Positions 10,663 through 19,373 of a DNA stretch of 64,000 bases are shown here, one piece after another. The DNA lies in the NCBI RefSeq assembly GCF_012349115.1, contig NZ_PQIG01000002.1, positions 124,001 through 188,000 of the forward strand, in the 5' to 3' direction. The position numbers were made by a program, and so were the translations under genes. The stretch is from Rhizobium ruizarguesonis. Lineage in GTDB: Bacteria > Pseudomonadota > Alphaproteobacteria > Rhizobiales > Rhizobiaceae. The number at the start of each line of letters is the position of its first letter. The first letter of the stretch is position 1. The notes below the pieces were generated by a model that was not told where the DNA came from, did not search any database, and saw nothing but the letters and a program-made list of their open reading frames with translations.

Positions 10663-11559
10663 ATGCGACGGACGATCTTTGATCTCGAGGTGCTTCGAAC
10701 CTTTTCGACCGGCATGGAACTCGGCAATTTCGCCAAGGCGGCCGAGCGGCTCGGGCGCTCGACCTCGGCAGTGAGTGCGCAGCTGAAGAAGCTGGAGGAA
10801 CAGGCGGGTACGCCGATTTTCCGCAAGGTGGGTCGCGGGCTGGCGCTGACCGATGCCGGCGAGACGATGCTCGGTTATGCCAGGCGACTGCTGGAGCTCA
10901 ACGACGAGGCGGCTGCGGCCGTGCACAGCGTCGAGCTGGAAGGCTGGGTGCGGCTCGGCCTGCAGGAGGACTTCGGCGAGACCCTGCTGCCTGATGTGCT
11001 CGGCCGCTTTGCGCGTGCCCATCCGAAGGTCCGGATCGAAGCGCGGGTGGTGCGCAATGCCGAGCTGCTTGAGCGCGTCACATCGGGCAAGCTCGATCTG
11101 GCGCTTGCCTGGAGCGATGGCACGCTGACGGCGCATTGCGAGAGGATCGGCGAAGTGCCGATGCGCTGGATCGGACCTTCCGAGGGGCCGCCGGGCTGGC
11201 AAGCCGCAAGCGGCGAGCCGATGCCCCTCGCTTCGCTGGAGGCGCCATGCCTGCTGCGCAGCGCGGCGACCAAGGCGCTGGATGAGGCGGGCATTTCCTG
11301 GCGGCTCGCCTTCGTCAGTCCGAGCCTCGGCGGTCTCTGGGCCGCGACGGCGGCGGGCCTCGGCCTCACCATCCGCACGCCGATCGGCCTGCCGGCGAAG
11401 GTCCGGCCGCTGGCGCCGGGGACAATCGGCCTGCCTGATTTGCCGAAGCTCGGCCTGGTCCTGCATCGGGCGGAAGCCGAACCGCAACCGGCTGCGGCGC
11501 GGCTTGCCGAACTCGTGCTTCAGTCGGTGCATGGTGCGCTGCGCGAGGTGGTGGCCTGA
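10663..11559 (+). CDS. LysR family transcriptional regulator
   Basis: A 298-residue LysR-type regulator. The N-terminal winged helix-turn-helix is clear (FAKAAERLGRSTSAVSAQLK, then LEEQAGTPIFRKVGRG), followed by a substrate-binding-like effector domain from about residue 90. The ATG at 10663 is chosen because it starts just before the DNA-binding domain. It is divergent from the tautomerase/cupin/DUF4865 operon, its likely target. Confidence 0.93.
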   Translation: MRRTIFDLEVLRTFSTGMELGNFAKAAERLGRSTSAVSAQLKKLEEQAGTPIFRKVGRGLALTDAGETMLGYARRLLELNDEAAAAVHSVELEGWVRLGLQEDFGETLLPDVLGRFARAHPKVRIEARVVRNAELLERVTSGKLDLALAWSDGTLTAHCERIGEVPMRWIGPSEGPPGWQAASGEPMPLASLEAPCLLRSAATKALDEAGISWRLAFVSPSLGGLWAATAAGLGLTIRTPIGLPAKVRPLAPGTIGLPDLPKLGLVLHRAEAEPQPAAARLAELVLQSVHGALREVVA

Positions 11560-11607
11560 CATCTCGGCATTGACCCCTCGGGTGCAAGCCTGTAGCCTCG
11601 AACCGCT

Positions 11608-11658
11608 ATGAAGACGTTCATCCTCAATATCGCTTCGGTCTTCTTCTTGAGCCTCTAA
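11608..11658 (+). CDS. Possible 16-residue leader peptide
   Basis: A short frame encodes MKTFILNIASVFFLSL and stops. Its stop codon lies inside a 6-bp hairpin (GAGCCT/AGGCTC), the first of several consecutive stems before the PhyH-like gene. No strong ribosome site is seen. A leader or attenuator function is inference from layout only. Confidence 0.35.
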   Translation: MKTFILNIASVFFLSL

Positions 11659-11740
11659 GGCTCTGCCTTCGGGCATCAGAAGATGCGGCCGCTGCCCAGC
11701 CTTTGCGGCTGGCGCGTTGCCGTGGACCGTAACGACCCTG
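11649..11740 (+). promoter_or_regulatory. Series of hairpins, possible structured RNA leader
   Basis: Four potential stems follow one another: GAGCCT/AGGCTC (11649-11663), TGCC/GGCA with a TTCG loop (11664-11675), which competes with GCATC/GATGC (11673-11686), and CCAGCC/GGCTGG (11696-11712). CGTT/AACG arms follow near 11715-11734. The pattern suggests a structured RNA or attenuator ahead of the gene at 11790. I do not recognise it as a known riboswitch class. Confidence 0.4.
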
Positions 11741-11789
11741 CGTCTGGCCAAGGACAGAGCCGGCAGGATTGGCGATAGAGAGATATGTC

Positions 11790-12596
11790 ATGACATCAGA
11801 TGTTTATCCGGCGGCGCTGCGTGCCGCGCAGATCGAGCAATTCATCGAGGACGGTTTCGTCAGGATCGACGACGCTTTTCCCCGCGCATTGGCCGGGGAA
11901 GCTCGTGCCATCATGTGGCGCGACATTCCCTTCGATGCGGATGATCCAAGGACGTGGACGCAGCCAGTCGTGCGGCTTGCCGGCTATGGCGGCGGGCCGT
12001 TCGAGAAAGCCGTCAACACGCCGGTATTGCATTCGGCCTTTGATCAGCTCGTCGGCAAGGGGCGCTGGGAGCCGCGCAATGGACTTGGCAGTTTCCCGGT
12101 CCGCTTTCCCCATCCCGATGATCCCGGGGATGCCGGTTGGCATGTCGACCTCAGCTATCCCGGCGCGGATTCCAATCCGAATGAGCAGCGGGACTTTTCC
12201 GCCTGGCGGGTGAACATCACCTCTCGCGGGCGGGCGCTGCTGATGCTCTTCCTGTTCTCGGATGTCGGGGAGGAGGATGCACCGACCCGTATCCGCGTCG
12301 GCTCGCATCAGGATATCGCACGCCTTCTGGCGCCGGCGGGCGAAGCGGGGATGGGCCACCTTTGGCTGGAGCATGTCGGGGAAGAGCGGCCGCTGGCGTT
12401 GGCGACAGGCCCGGCGGGCACAGTCTATCTATGCCATCCATTCCTCATCCATGCAGCGCAGATGCATCGCGGCAAGGAGCCGCGTTTCATGGCGCAGCCC
12501 GGCCTTGCGCCTTCCGAACCTCTTCGGCTTGAACGGCAGGACGGCGCCTATTCGCCGGTCGAGATCGCAATCCGCCGGGCGCTTCAGGACGGTTAA
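11790..12596 (+). CDS. PhyH-like Fe(II)/2-oxoglutarate dioxygenase family protein
   Basis: A 268-residue protein resembling phytanoyl-CoA dioxygenases. The facial triad is visible as HVD in GWHVDLSYPG and a distal His in HPFLIHAAQMHRG; the Arg in EPRFMAQP is placed to bind 2-oxoglutarate. The substrate is unknown. The ATG at 11790 is preferred over a TTG seven codons earlier. It stands alone between a possible structured leader and a RIME-like repeat. Confidence 0.85.
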   Translation: MTSDVYPAALRAAQIEQFIEDGFVRIDDAFPRALAGEARAIMWRDIPFDADDPRTWTQPVVRLAGYGGGPFEKAVNTPVLHSAFDQLVGKGRWEPRNGLGSFPVRFPHPDDPGDAGWHVDLSYPGADSNPNEQRDFSAWRVNITSRGRALLMLFLFSDVGEEDAPTRIRVGSHQDIARLLAPAGEAGMGHLWLEHVGEERPLALATGPAGTVYLCHPFLIHAAQMHRGKEPRFMAQPGLAPSEPLRLERQDGAYSPVEIAIRRALQDG

Positions 12597-12620
12597 CGAG
12601 AACAGGATGCATCCTGCCGC

Positions 12621-12726
12621 CTACAGCGCCGCGCGTCTTTTCAGACGCGCAAAGGACGCTGTAGCACTTTGAATTGCTGCATAATTTTATCCTTAAATCG
12701 ATTCCGATTTAAGGAATTATGCAGTA
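12621..12726. repeat. RIME-like mosaic palindromic repeat, copy 2
   Basis: Module A (hairpin built on ACAGCGCCGCGCGTC and GACGCGCAAAGGACGCTGT) is followed by module B (GCATAATT, CCTTAAATCG, CCGATTTAAGG, AATTATGC). It is nearly identical to the copies near 28.6, 47.2 and 58.4 kb. Confidence 0.9.
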
Positions 12727-12737
12727 GGCAGGGTGCA

Positions 12738-13688
12738 TCACATTTGCAATTCCTGTAGGGCTGCGCGCCGGATTGCCTGCGGCGGCTGGCCGAAGGCGCG
12801 CAGGAAGGCGCGGCGCATGCGCTCGCGATCGGCAAAACCGGTTTCGCGGGCAACGACATCGATCGGGTGGCGGCCCTGCTCCATCATCAGGCGGGCCGCT
12901 TCCAGCCGCAGGTTCTCGACGGCCTTGGCCGGCGATTGCCCGGTTTCGGCGCGGAAGGCGCGGCTGAACTGGCGGGGGCTGAGATGGGCGGCTTCCGCCA
13001 GCTCCTCCACCGAAAGCGCCGATTTCAGATTGCTGCGGGCGTGGGCGAGCGCATTCTGGATGCGGTCGGATTTGGGCTCCAGTTCCAGAAGGGCGGAAAA
13101 TTGCGACTGGCCGCCGGCGCGGCGATGATAGACGACGAGCGTGCGGGAAACCGCGCGTGCCACATCGAAACCGTGATCCTTCTCGACCATCGCCAAAGCC
13201 AGATCGAGACCGGCCGTCATGCCGGCGGACGTCCAGACGGAACCGTCGATGATGAAGATCCGGTCCTCTTCTATCTTTATCTTGGGATAGCGGCTTTGCA
13301 GCTCGCGGGAGACATACCAGTGCGTCGTCGCGCGGCGGCCGTCGAGGATGCCCGCTTCGGCAAGAAAGAAGGCGCCGGTGCAGATCGACGCCAGGCGACG
13401 TGTGACGGGCAGGGCGGCGCGAACGAAGTTGGTTTCCGCCGCATTCGGCAGTCTGATACCGGGCGCTCCCGCCACGATCAGCGTGTCGAGGGCCGGGTCC
13501 CCAAAGGCCTCCGTCTCCATCACCATGCCAAGCGAATTGGCAATCGGCCCGCCGTGTTCGGAGAGATAGCGGACCTCGTAAACCTTTTCCTCGAGTTCGA
13601 TATTGGCGAACTCGAAGGCCGAGACGGCAGCGAGGCTCATGATCTGGAAGCCGGGATAGAGAAGAAAGCCGATTTGCTGCATGACCAT
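12738..13688 (-). CDS. GlxA-type AraC family regulator with DJ-1/PfpI domain
   Basis: About 316 residues. The N-terminal half is a DJ-1/PfpI-like domain (IGFLLYPGFQIMSLA, the cysteine elbow ASICTGAFFLAEAG, then THWYVSRELQ). The C-terminal 100 residues hold two AraC-type helix-turn-helix motifs (SVEELAEAAHLSPRQFSRAF and PIDVVARETGFADRERMRRAF). The ATG at 13688 follows AGGACGCG; an upstream in-frame Met at 13733 would overlap the operator. It is divergent from the SDR gene at 13810, its probable target. Confidence 0.92.
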   Translation of the reverse strand: MVMQQIGFLLYPGFQIMSLAAVSAFEFANIELEEKVYEVRYLSEHGGPIANSLGMVMETEAFGDPALDTLIVAGAPGIRLPNAAETNFVRAALPVTRRLASICTGAFFLAEAGILDGRRATTHWYVSRELQSRYPKIKIEEDRIFIIDGSVWTSAGMTAGLDLALAMVEKDHGFDVARAVSRTLVVYHRRAGGQSQFSALLELEPKSDRIQNALAHARSNLKSALSVEELAEAAHLSPRQFSRAFRAETGQSPAKAVENLRLEAARLMMEQGRHPIDVVARETGFADRERMRRAFLRAFGQPPQAIRRAALQELQM

Positions 13689-13705
13689 CGCGTCCTGAAA
13701 AGAGG

Positions 13706-13742
13706 ATGTCCTTAAAGGTGGTATATATGACATTTAGGACAT
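13706..13742. promoter_or_regulatory. Inverted-repeat operator between the GlxA-type regulator and the SDR gene
   Basis: ATGTCCTTAAA at 13706-13716 and TTTAGGACAT at 13733-13742 are inverted copies (one insertion) separated by 16 bp containing TATATATGA. The position in the divergent promoter region fits an AraC-family binding site. Binding is inferred. Confidence 0.6.
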
Positions 13743-13809
13743 TCGCAATCGGGCGTAAGACTCTCCTCAAGCGCAAGGCATCGGGCCGGCGCATGCAAGG
13801 AGACAGATT

Positions 13810-14607
13810 ATGACACAGGAACATAAGGGCACGGCGCTGGTAACCGGCGCATCCTCGGGCATCGGCGCAATTTATGCTCACAGGCTGGCAAAGCAGGGCT
13901 ACGACCTCATCATCGTCGCCCGCAACGGCGATCGGCTGAAGGCGTTGGCAAGCCGGCTGACTGATGAGACAGGACGGACGGTCGAGACCGTCGTTGCCGA
14001 TCTCGGCGACAGGGCAGACCTTGCCCGCATCGAAGGCATGCTGAAGGAAGACCGGAGCATCACGCTTCTCGTCAATAATGCCGGCGTCGGCGGAACGGCA
14101 CCGCTGCTTGCCGCCGATGTCGACAAGATGCAAGAGATGATCGAGCTAAACGTCACAGCACTGATGCGGCTGACCTATGCCGCCGTTCCCGGCTTCGTCA
14201 CGCGTGGCGGCGGCACGATCATCAATATTGCGTCCATTGCCGCGATCGCGCCGGAGCTCCTGAACGGCGTCTATGGCGGTACGAAAGCCTTCGTGCTCGC
14301 CTTCAGCCAGTCGGTGAAGCATGAGCTGGCGGAGAAGAACATCCGCATTCAGGCCGTGCTGCCTGGCGCTACTGCGACGGAATTCTGGGACATCGCCGGC
14401 ACGCCGGTCGAGCATCTGCCGAATGAGATCGTGATGTCGGCGGAAAACATGGTCGATGCGTCGCTTGCAGGCCTCGAGCAGGGCGAGTTCGCGACGATTC
14501 CGTCGCTCGAAGATGCCGGCCAGCTTGCAGCTTACGAGCAGGCGCGCCAGGCACTGATGCCGAACCTATCTCGCACCGCGCCGGCGAAACGCTACAAGAT
14601 CGCATAA
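13810..14607 (+). CDS. Short-chain dehydrogenase/reductase
   Basis: A 265-residue classical SDR. The cofactor motif is VTGASSGIGA, the NAG motif is NNAGVGG, and the catalytic Tyr and Lys lie in YGGTK after the Ser in INIASIA. An Arg after beta-2 (VARNGDRL) favours NADP(H). The substrate is unknown. The ATG at 13810 has the site AAGGAGACAG. It is divergent from the GlxA-type regulator. Confidence 0.93.
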   Translation: MTQEHKGTALVTGASSGIGAIYAHRLAKQGYDLIIVARNGDRLKALASRLTDETGRTVETVVADLGDRADLARIEGMLKEDRSITLLVNNAGVGGTAPLLAADVDKMQEMIELNVTALMRLTYAAVPGFVTRGGGTIINIASIAAIAPELLNGVYGGTKAFVLAFSQSVKHELAEKNIRIQAVLPGATATEFWDIAGTPVEHLPNEIVMSAENMVDASLAGLEQGEFATIPSLEDAGQLAAYEQARQALMPNLSRTAPAKRYKIA

Positions 14608-14620
14608 CGATCACAGATAG

Positions 14621-14650
14621 AAACCATCCGCGGCTCTGCTGCGGATGGTC
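14621..14650 (-). terminator. Terminator between convergent genes
   Basis: A 9-bp perfect stem (ACCATCCGC / GCGGATGGT) with a 9-base loop lies between the convergent SDR and dehydratase genes. The leftward side is T-rich (TTTCTATC), so it best serves the dehydratase gene. Confidence 0.65.
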
Positions 14651-14673
14651 GATGGCGTTCAATTGAACGATTT

Positions 14674-15648
14674 TCAGCTGAACCGTTCCAAAGCCATGGC
14701 GAAGATATCGGAATCGACATTGCCGCCCGAGGTGACGGCGATGACCGTGTCGCTTTCCAGGGCGTCGCCATGGAAGAGGGCGGCGGCGAGCGCCACCGCG
14801 CCGCCGGGCTCGACGACGATCTTCAACCGCGAGAAGGCGAGTGCCATGGCGCGCAGCGCCTCCTCGTCGGTGACGACGATGCCGGCGCCGGCGAGGCGCT
14901 TGAGGATCGGGAAGGTGATGTTACCCGGCTGCGGCGTAACGATCGCATCGCAGATCGAGCCCGATACCGCCGCGTTGCGTTCGATCCTGCCGGAGGCGAG
15001 CGAGCGGGCGGTGTCGTCGAAATCCCTGGGCTCGCAGGGACGCACGCGAAAGCCGGGAGAACTGGCTTCAAGGGCGAGCGCGATGCCGGAGGTCAATCCG
15101 CCGCCGCCGCACGGAACCAGGACTTCAGCTGATGTCACGCCTTCCTCTCCAGCCTGCTCGGAGATTTCAAGACCGGTCGTGCCCTGACCGGCGATGACAA
15201 GCGGTTCGTCGAAGGGCTTGATCAGCGTCAGGCCACGCTCGGCCGAAAGTCTCGCGCCGATCTCGTCGCGATCCTCGTTGACGCGGTCGTAAAGCACCAC
15301 TTCGGCGCCGAAGGCGCGGGTGTTGGCGATCTTCAGCTTCGGCGCATCGCGCGGCATGATGATGACGGAGGGGACATTGTGCAGCTTGGCCGCAAGCGCA
15401 ACACCCTGGGCGTGGTTGCCAGAGGAGAAGGCGATGACACCTTTGGAGCGCACGGCCAGATCGAGGCCGGAGACGGCCGACCAGCCGCCACGAAACTTGA
15501 ACGAGCCGGAATGCTGCAGACATTCCGCCTTCACGAACAGGCGCCGGCCGGCGATCTCATTGAGGAAAGGGGAGGAGAGAAGCGGCGTACGCCTGATATG
15601 ACCGCGCAGACGGGCGCGGGCTGCGACAATCATTTCAATGCTAGCCAT
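14674..15648 (-). CDS. Threonine/serine dehydratase-like PLP enzyme
   Basis: A 324-residue fold-type II PLP enzyme of the threonine dehydratase/serine racemase group. The Schiff-base lysine is in the motif SGSFKFRGG, the phosphate-binding loop is PCGGGGLTSG, and SSGNHAQGVA is the substrate loop. There is no C-terminal ACT domain, so it matches catabolic or short-form enzymes. The ATG at 15648 (MASIEMIVAARAR) is preferred to the longer start at 15723. It could act on threonine, serine or hydroxyaspartate. Confidence 0.9.
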   Translation of the reverse strand: MASIEMIVAARARLRGHIRRTPLLSSPFLNEIAGRRLFVKAECLQHSGSFKFRGGWSAVSGLDLAVRSKGVIAFSSGNHAQGVALAAKLHNVPSVIIMPRDAPKLKIANTRAFGAEVVLYDRVNEDRDEIGARLSAERGLTLIKPFDEPLVIAGQGTTGLEISEQAGEEGVTSAEVLVPCGGGGLTSGIALALEASSPGFRVRPCEPRDFDDTARSLASGRIERNAAVSGSICDAIVTPQPGNITFPILKRLAGAGIVVTDEEALRAMALAFSRLKIVVEPGGAVALAAALFHGDALESDTVIAVTSGGNVDSDIFAMALERFS

Positions 15649-15804
15649 TCGGGAATCTTTCTGCTTGCGGGTTCGCCCATGCATAGGGCGAGGCAAGCCA
15701 ATTGTGAACGGCGACTTTGTCACGGTGACATGAATGGTGCCACCGCTGCTTCTTGAGCCGCGGTTGCGTTTCTACCGACTGTTTGACCAGGCGATCCCGA
15801 AGCG

Positions 15805-17541
15805 TCAGTAGCCGCTTGCCGAACCTTCCGCTGCGCGGCTGTCCATGGCGCCGTTGTAGCGGGCGCCGCCGCCTTTTTCGATGGCAGCAAGGCTTTTGCC
15901 GCCGACGAGGATGCCGGCGGCCTGGCCCCATTGCGGTGCATCATTGCCTCCATCGAAGCTGTAGCCCATAGCGGCGAGCGTCTTTTCCGTATCCGGCGAA
16001 AGTGCATAGGGTTCGAGAAAGACCTTGTCGGGCTGCCATTGGTGGTGGAGACGCGGGGCGTTGACCGCCTGGCTGATATCCATGCCGAAATCGACGACGT
16101 TGAGGATCGCCTCCAGCGTGATGGTGATGATGCGCGAGCCGCCGGGGCTGCCGATCACCATGAAGGGCTTACCGTCCCGGGTGACGATAGTCGGGCTCAT
16201 TGAAGAGAGCGGCGTCTTCTTCGGGACAATCGCATTCGCCTCGCCCTGCACCAATCCGTAGAGGTTCGGCACGCCGGGCTTGGAGGTGAAATCATCCATC
16301 TCGTTGTTGAGCAGGACACCCGTGCCGGGTGCCACGACGCCGGCGCCGAAAGAGCCGTTCAGCGTATAGGTGACGGCAACCGCATTGCCCTCGTCGTCGA
16401 TGATCGAATAATGCGTCGTCTCGGTGCTTTCCTTGCCGCCGAGCGGCTTCAGATTCGCCGAGGCGCCGGCCTTGTAGGGGTCGATCTTGGCGGCAATTTC
16501 CGAGGCATATTTCTTGTCGAGCAGTTTCTCGACCGGGTTCTCGACGAAATCGGGATCGCCGAGTGCCGCGTTGCGGTCGACATAGGCGTAGCGCATCGCC
16601 TCGACCATGATGTGCACCGTTTCGGCCGAGTTATAGCCGAGATAGGAGAGCGGGTAGCCTTCCAGAACGTTGAGGATCTCGCAGATGATGACGCCGCCGG
16701 AGGAGGGCGGAGGCGAGGAGATGATGTCGTAGCCGCGGTAATTGCACTCGATCGGCTTCAACTCGCGCACGGCATATTGCTCGAAATCTTCCTTGGCGAG
16801 GATGCCGCCCTTGGCCTGGCTCGCCTTGACGATCGCCTCGGCGGGCGCTGACTTATAAAAGGCGTCGGGGCCCTTTTCGGAGATGGCAGTCAGGACTACG
16901 GCAAGGTCCGGCTGCTGGAGTTTTTCGCCCGATGCATAGGGTTTGCCATCCGGTTTCAGGAAGATTTTCGCTGCCGCCTCATCCTTGGCGAGGCGCTTGG
17001 CGCCGCCGGCAAAGCTTGCGGCATCGCCCTGTTCCAGCGTGAAGCCCTCCTTGGCGAAGCGGAGCGCCGGTGCGATCAGTTCCTGGCGCGGTTTGGTGCC
17101 GTATTTCTCGCGTGCGGTCTCGAAGCCCATCACGGAGCCCGGCACGCCGACGGCGAGATAACCGTCGAGGCTGGCGCGCGGCACGACATCGCCCTTGGCA
17201 TCGAGATACATGGTTTTTGTCGCGGCAAGCGGCGCGCGTTCGCGGAAATCGAGGAAGGTCTTCGTGCCGTCCTTCAGGCGGATGGTCATGAAGCCGCCGC
17301 CGCCGAGATTGCCGGCCGCGGGATAGACGACCGCCAGCGCATAACCGACCGCGACCGCCGCATCGACGGCATTGCCGCCGCTCTTCAGCACCTCGACGCC
17401 GACATCGGTCGCCAGATGCTGGGCGGTGACGACCATGCCGTGCTCGGCTTCGACGGGTGCAGGCGAGGCGGCGAAAGCCGAGGTCAGGCTCAGCGCGAGT
17501 GCTGATATGACGGAGATCGTCCCGATATGCAGGCGGCCCAT
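15805..17541 (-). CDS. ggt: Gamma-glutamyltransferase
   Basis: A 578-residue periplasmic gamma-glutamyltransferase, hydrolysing glutathione and transferring the glutamyl group. A clear Sec signal (ISVISALALSLTSAFA) opens the protein. The nucleophilic threonine of the autoprocessed small subunit is in STETTHYSIIDDEGNAVA. GNLGGGGFMTIRLKDG and SSPPPSSGGVIICEIL are family blocks. The ATG at 17541 has the strong site GGAGGGGAAATC; the extra N-terminal residues to 17601 are rejected. Confidence 0.96.
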   Translation of the reverse strand: MGRLHIGTISVISALALSLTSAFAASPAPVEAEHGMVVTAQHLATDVGVEVLKSGGNAVDAAVAVGYALAVVYPAAGNLGGGGFMTIRLKDGTKTFLDFRERAPLAATKTMYLDAKGDVVPRASLDGYLAVGVPGSVMGFETAREKYGTKPRQELIAPALRFAKEGFTLEQGDAASFAGGAKRLAKDEAAAKIFLKPDGKPYASGEKLQQPDLAVVLTAISEKGPDAFYKSAPAEAIVKASQAKGGILAKEDFEQYAVRELKPIECNYRGYDIISSPPPSSGGVIICEILNVLEGYPLSYLGYNSAETVHIMVEAMRYAYVDRNAALGDPDFVENPVEKLLDKKYASEIAAKIDPYKAGASANLKPLGGKESTETTHYSIIDDEGNAVAVTYTLNGSFGAGVVAPGTGVLLNNEMDDFTSKPGVPNLYGLVQGEANAIVPKKTPLSSMSPTIVTRDGKPFMVIGSPGGSRIITITLEAILNVVDFGMDISQAVNAPRLHHQWQPDKVFLEPYALSPDTEKTLAAMGYSFDGGNDAPQWGQAAGILVGGKSLAAIEKGGGARYNGAMDSRAAEGSASGY

Positions 17542-17616
17542 GATTTCCCCTCCTATGGACAATGATGGAAAAACATATGGGACTGCGGCAGCCCGAGGCA
17601 ATGCAAGGGGTCGGCT

Positions 17617-18471
17617 TTATGTGAGGAGCTCGGCGAGTTTCCTGTTGGTGTCGTCGTCATCGAGCGGGGTATAGACGATAAGCTTCATCTCCGGCCGGTT
17701 TGTCAGCGTCAGGCCGGTATGTTCGAAGGACATGCGGCCCTTGACGGGATGGTCGATCCGCTTGATGCCGGACAGCGGACTGATGACCTCGTGGCGCTGC
17801 CACCAGTCGCGAAATTCGTCGCTTGCCTGCTTCAGCAGCGCGATCAGCCGTTCGAAATCCGGATCGCCGGCATAACGCGCGCTGTCGGCGCGGAACATTG
17901 CCAGCGAGACGCGGGCAACCGATTCCCAATCGACGAGCAGCCGGCGATGCGCCGGGTCGGCGAAGAGACGATGCATGATGTTGCGTTCGTCGCGGTCGAG
18001 CGTGTCGTAACCACCGAACAGCACCTCGGCGGCGCGGTTCCAGGCGAGCACGTCCCACCGGCGGCCGAGCACATAGGCCGGTTGGTGGGTCAGGTTGGCG
18101 AGCATGCGTTGCAGCGGCTCGTCGACGCATTCGGGTGCGGACGATACAGCCTGCGGCACATGGCGATTGTTGAGGGTGAAGAGATGCCGGCGTTCGGCCT
18201 CGTCGAGGCGCAGTGCATCGGCAAGGGCGTTGAGCACCTGTGCGGAGGGCCTGATGTCGCGGCCCTGTTCCAGCCATGTGTACCAAGTGGTGCCGACGCC
18301 GGCGAGCATGGCGAGCTCCTCGCGCCGGAGACCCGGCGTGCGCCGACGAAAACCCTCCGGCAAGCCCACCTCGGACGGCGTCAGCCGCTCGCGGCGAGAG
18401 CGCAGAAAGGCTGCGAATTCACGGCGGCGGGCTTCGAATGTGTCGGCTCTCTGGTCCATGGCGGCGATCAT
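17617..18471 (-). CDS. XRE-family regulator with MmyB-like domain
   Basis: A 284-residue transcription factor. An N-terminal Cro/C1 helix-turn-helix covers about residues 40-95 (RREELAMLAGVGTTWYTWLEQG), and the rest is a MmyB-like ligand-binding domain (LTHQPAYVLGRRWDVLAWNRAA is typical). These regulators are often divergent from an SDR, as here. The start is ATG at 18471 or 18459; neither has a strong ribosome site. Confidence 0.93.
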   Translation of the reverse strand: MIAAMDQRADTFEARRREFAAFLRSRRERLTPSEVGLPEGFRRRTPGLRREELAMLAGVGTTWYTWLEQGRDIRPSAQVLNALADALRLDEAERRHLFTLNNRHVPQAVSSAPECVDEPLQRMLANLTHQPAYVLGRRWDVLAWNRAAEVLFGGYDTLDRDERNIMHRLFADPAHRRLLVDWESVARVSLAMFRADSARYAGDPDFERLIALLKQASDEFRDWWQRHEVISPLSGIKRIDHPVKGRMSFEHTGLTLTNRPEMKLIVYTPLDDDDTNRKLAELLT

Positions 18472-18475
18472 ATCA

Positions 18476-18485
18476 GTATCGATAC
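18476..18485. promoter_or_regulatory. Palindrome GTATCGATAC, putative operator
   Basis: A perfect 10-bp palindrome lies just before the XRE-family gene's start in the divergent gap with the SDR gene. MmyB-type regulators bind short palindromes; the assignment is inferred from position. Confidence 0.45.
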
Positions 18486-18587
18486 CAGGATAAAACTGGA
18501 ACTGTTTGCCGTTTCCAGGCCGCGCATGATGCCGGCGCCGCGGGTGGTTGAAACGCCCGCGGATTGATCAATTCAAGGAGCAGCATC

Positions 18588-19304
18588 ATGTCTTTGCAGC
18601 ATGTGGTCGTCATCGGCGGTTCTTCCGGCATCGGCCTCGCCACGGCAAAATCACTTTTGAAACAGGGATATACGGTCACCGTTGTGGGCCGCGACGGCGA
18701 AAAGCTTGCGGCGGCGAAGGCCTCGCTCGATGGCGATCTGCGTAGCCTCGTGCTTGATGCGACGGTGCTTTCCCGCCTCGGGGAGGCTTTTGCCGGGATC
18801 GGCGCATTCGGCCATCTCGTGCTGGCGATGGGCAGCGGTCACGGCGCCGGACCTTTTGCGACGCTCGACATGACGGATCTGCTTGCCGGTTTCCAGACCA
18901 AGCTCATTCCGCATGCCGCGGCTGCCCAGGCGGCTCTACCGCTGCTGCAGCCGGGCGGCAGCATCACCTTCGTTTCGGCGGTCAGCGCGCAGGCTGCGAT
19001 GCCTGGCACGGCTGGGCTTGCGGCCGTCAATGCCGGCATTGAGGCGATGGTGCCGGTGCTTGCCGCCGAATTGAAGCCGCTGCGCGTCAACGGCGTTTCC
19101 CCTGGGGTCGTCGATACGCCGTGGTGGGGTTTCCTGCCGCCCGAGCAGCGCGGCAGCGTCTTTGCGGATTTCGCCGGCCGCACGCCGGTCGGCCGTGTCG
19201 GCAGACCGGAGGATATTGCAGAGGCGATTGTCTTCCTGATCGGAAACGGCTTCATGAGCGGCCATGTCGTCACTTGCGACGGCGGTGTGCGTCTCAGCGC
19301 CTAG
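18588..19304 (+). CDS. SDR-fold protein lacking the catalytic Tyr/Lys
   Basis: A 238-residue SDR-fold protein with the cofactor motif IGGSSGIGLATAK and the C-terminal block SGHVVTCDGGVRLSA. At the usual YxxxK position the sequence reads GLAAVNAGIEAM, so both Tyr and Lys are replaced. It may therefore be inactive as a dehydrogenase, or use another residue. The ATG at 18588 has AAGGAGCAGC. It is divergent from the XRE-family regulator and likely controlled by it. Confidence 0.85.
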   Translation: MSLQHVVVIGGSSGIGLATAKSLLKQGYTVTVVGRDGEKLAAAKASLDGDLRSLVLDATVLSRLGEAFAGIGAFGHLVLAMGSGHGAGPFATLDMTDLLAGFQTKLIPHAAAAQAALPLLQPGGSITFVSAVSAQAAMPGTAGLAAVNAGIEAMVPVLAAELKPLRVNGVSPGVVDTPWWGFLPPEQRGSVFADFAGRTPVGRVGRPEDIAEAIVFLIGNGFMSGHVVTCDGGVRLSA

Positions 19305-19351
19305 AGCATGACGCCGAAAAGTGTGAGCGGTTTTCGGACAACATCATGATT
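19304..19351. repeat. Palindromic intergenic repeat, second family
   Basis: GAGCATGACGCCGAAAAG and its partner GGTTTTCGG with CATCATGAT form a palindrome that matches the copy at 54250. It starts at the last base of the SDR stop codon. Confidence 0.8.
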
Positions 19352-19373
19352 TAACTATTTAATTCAACAGCGT

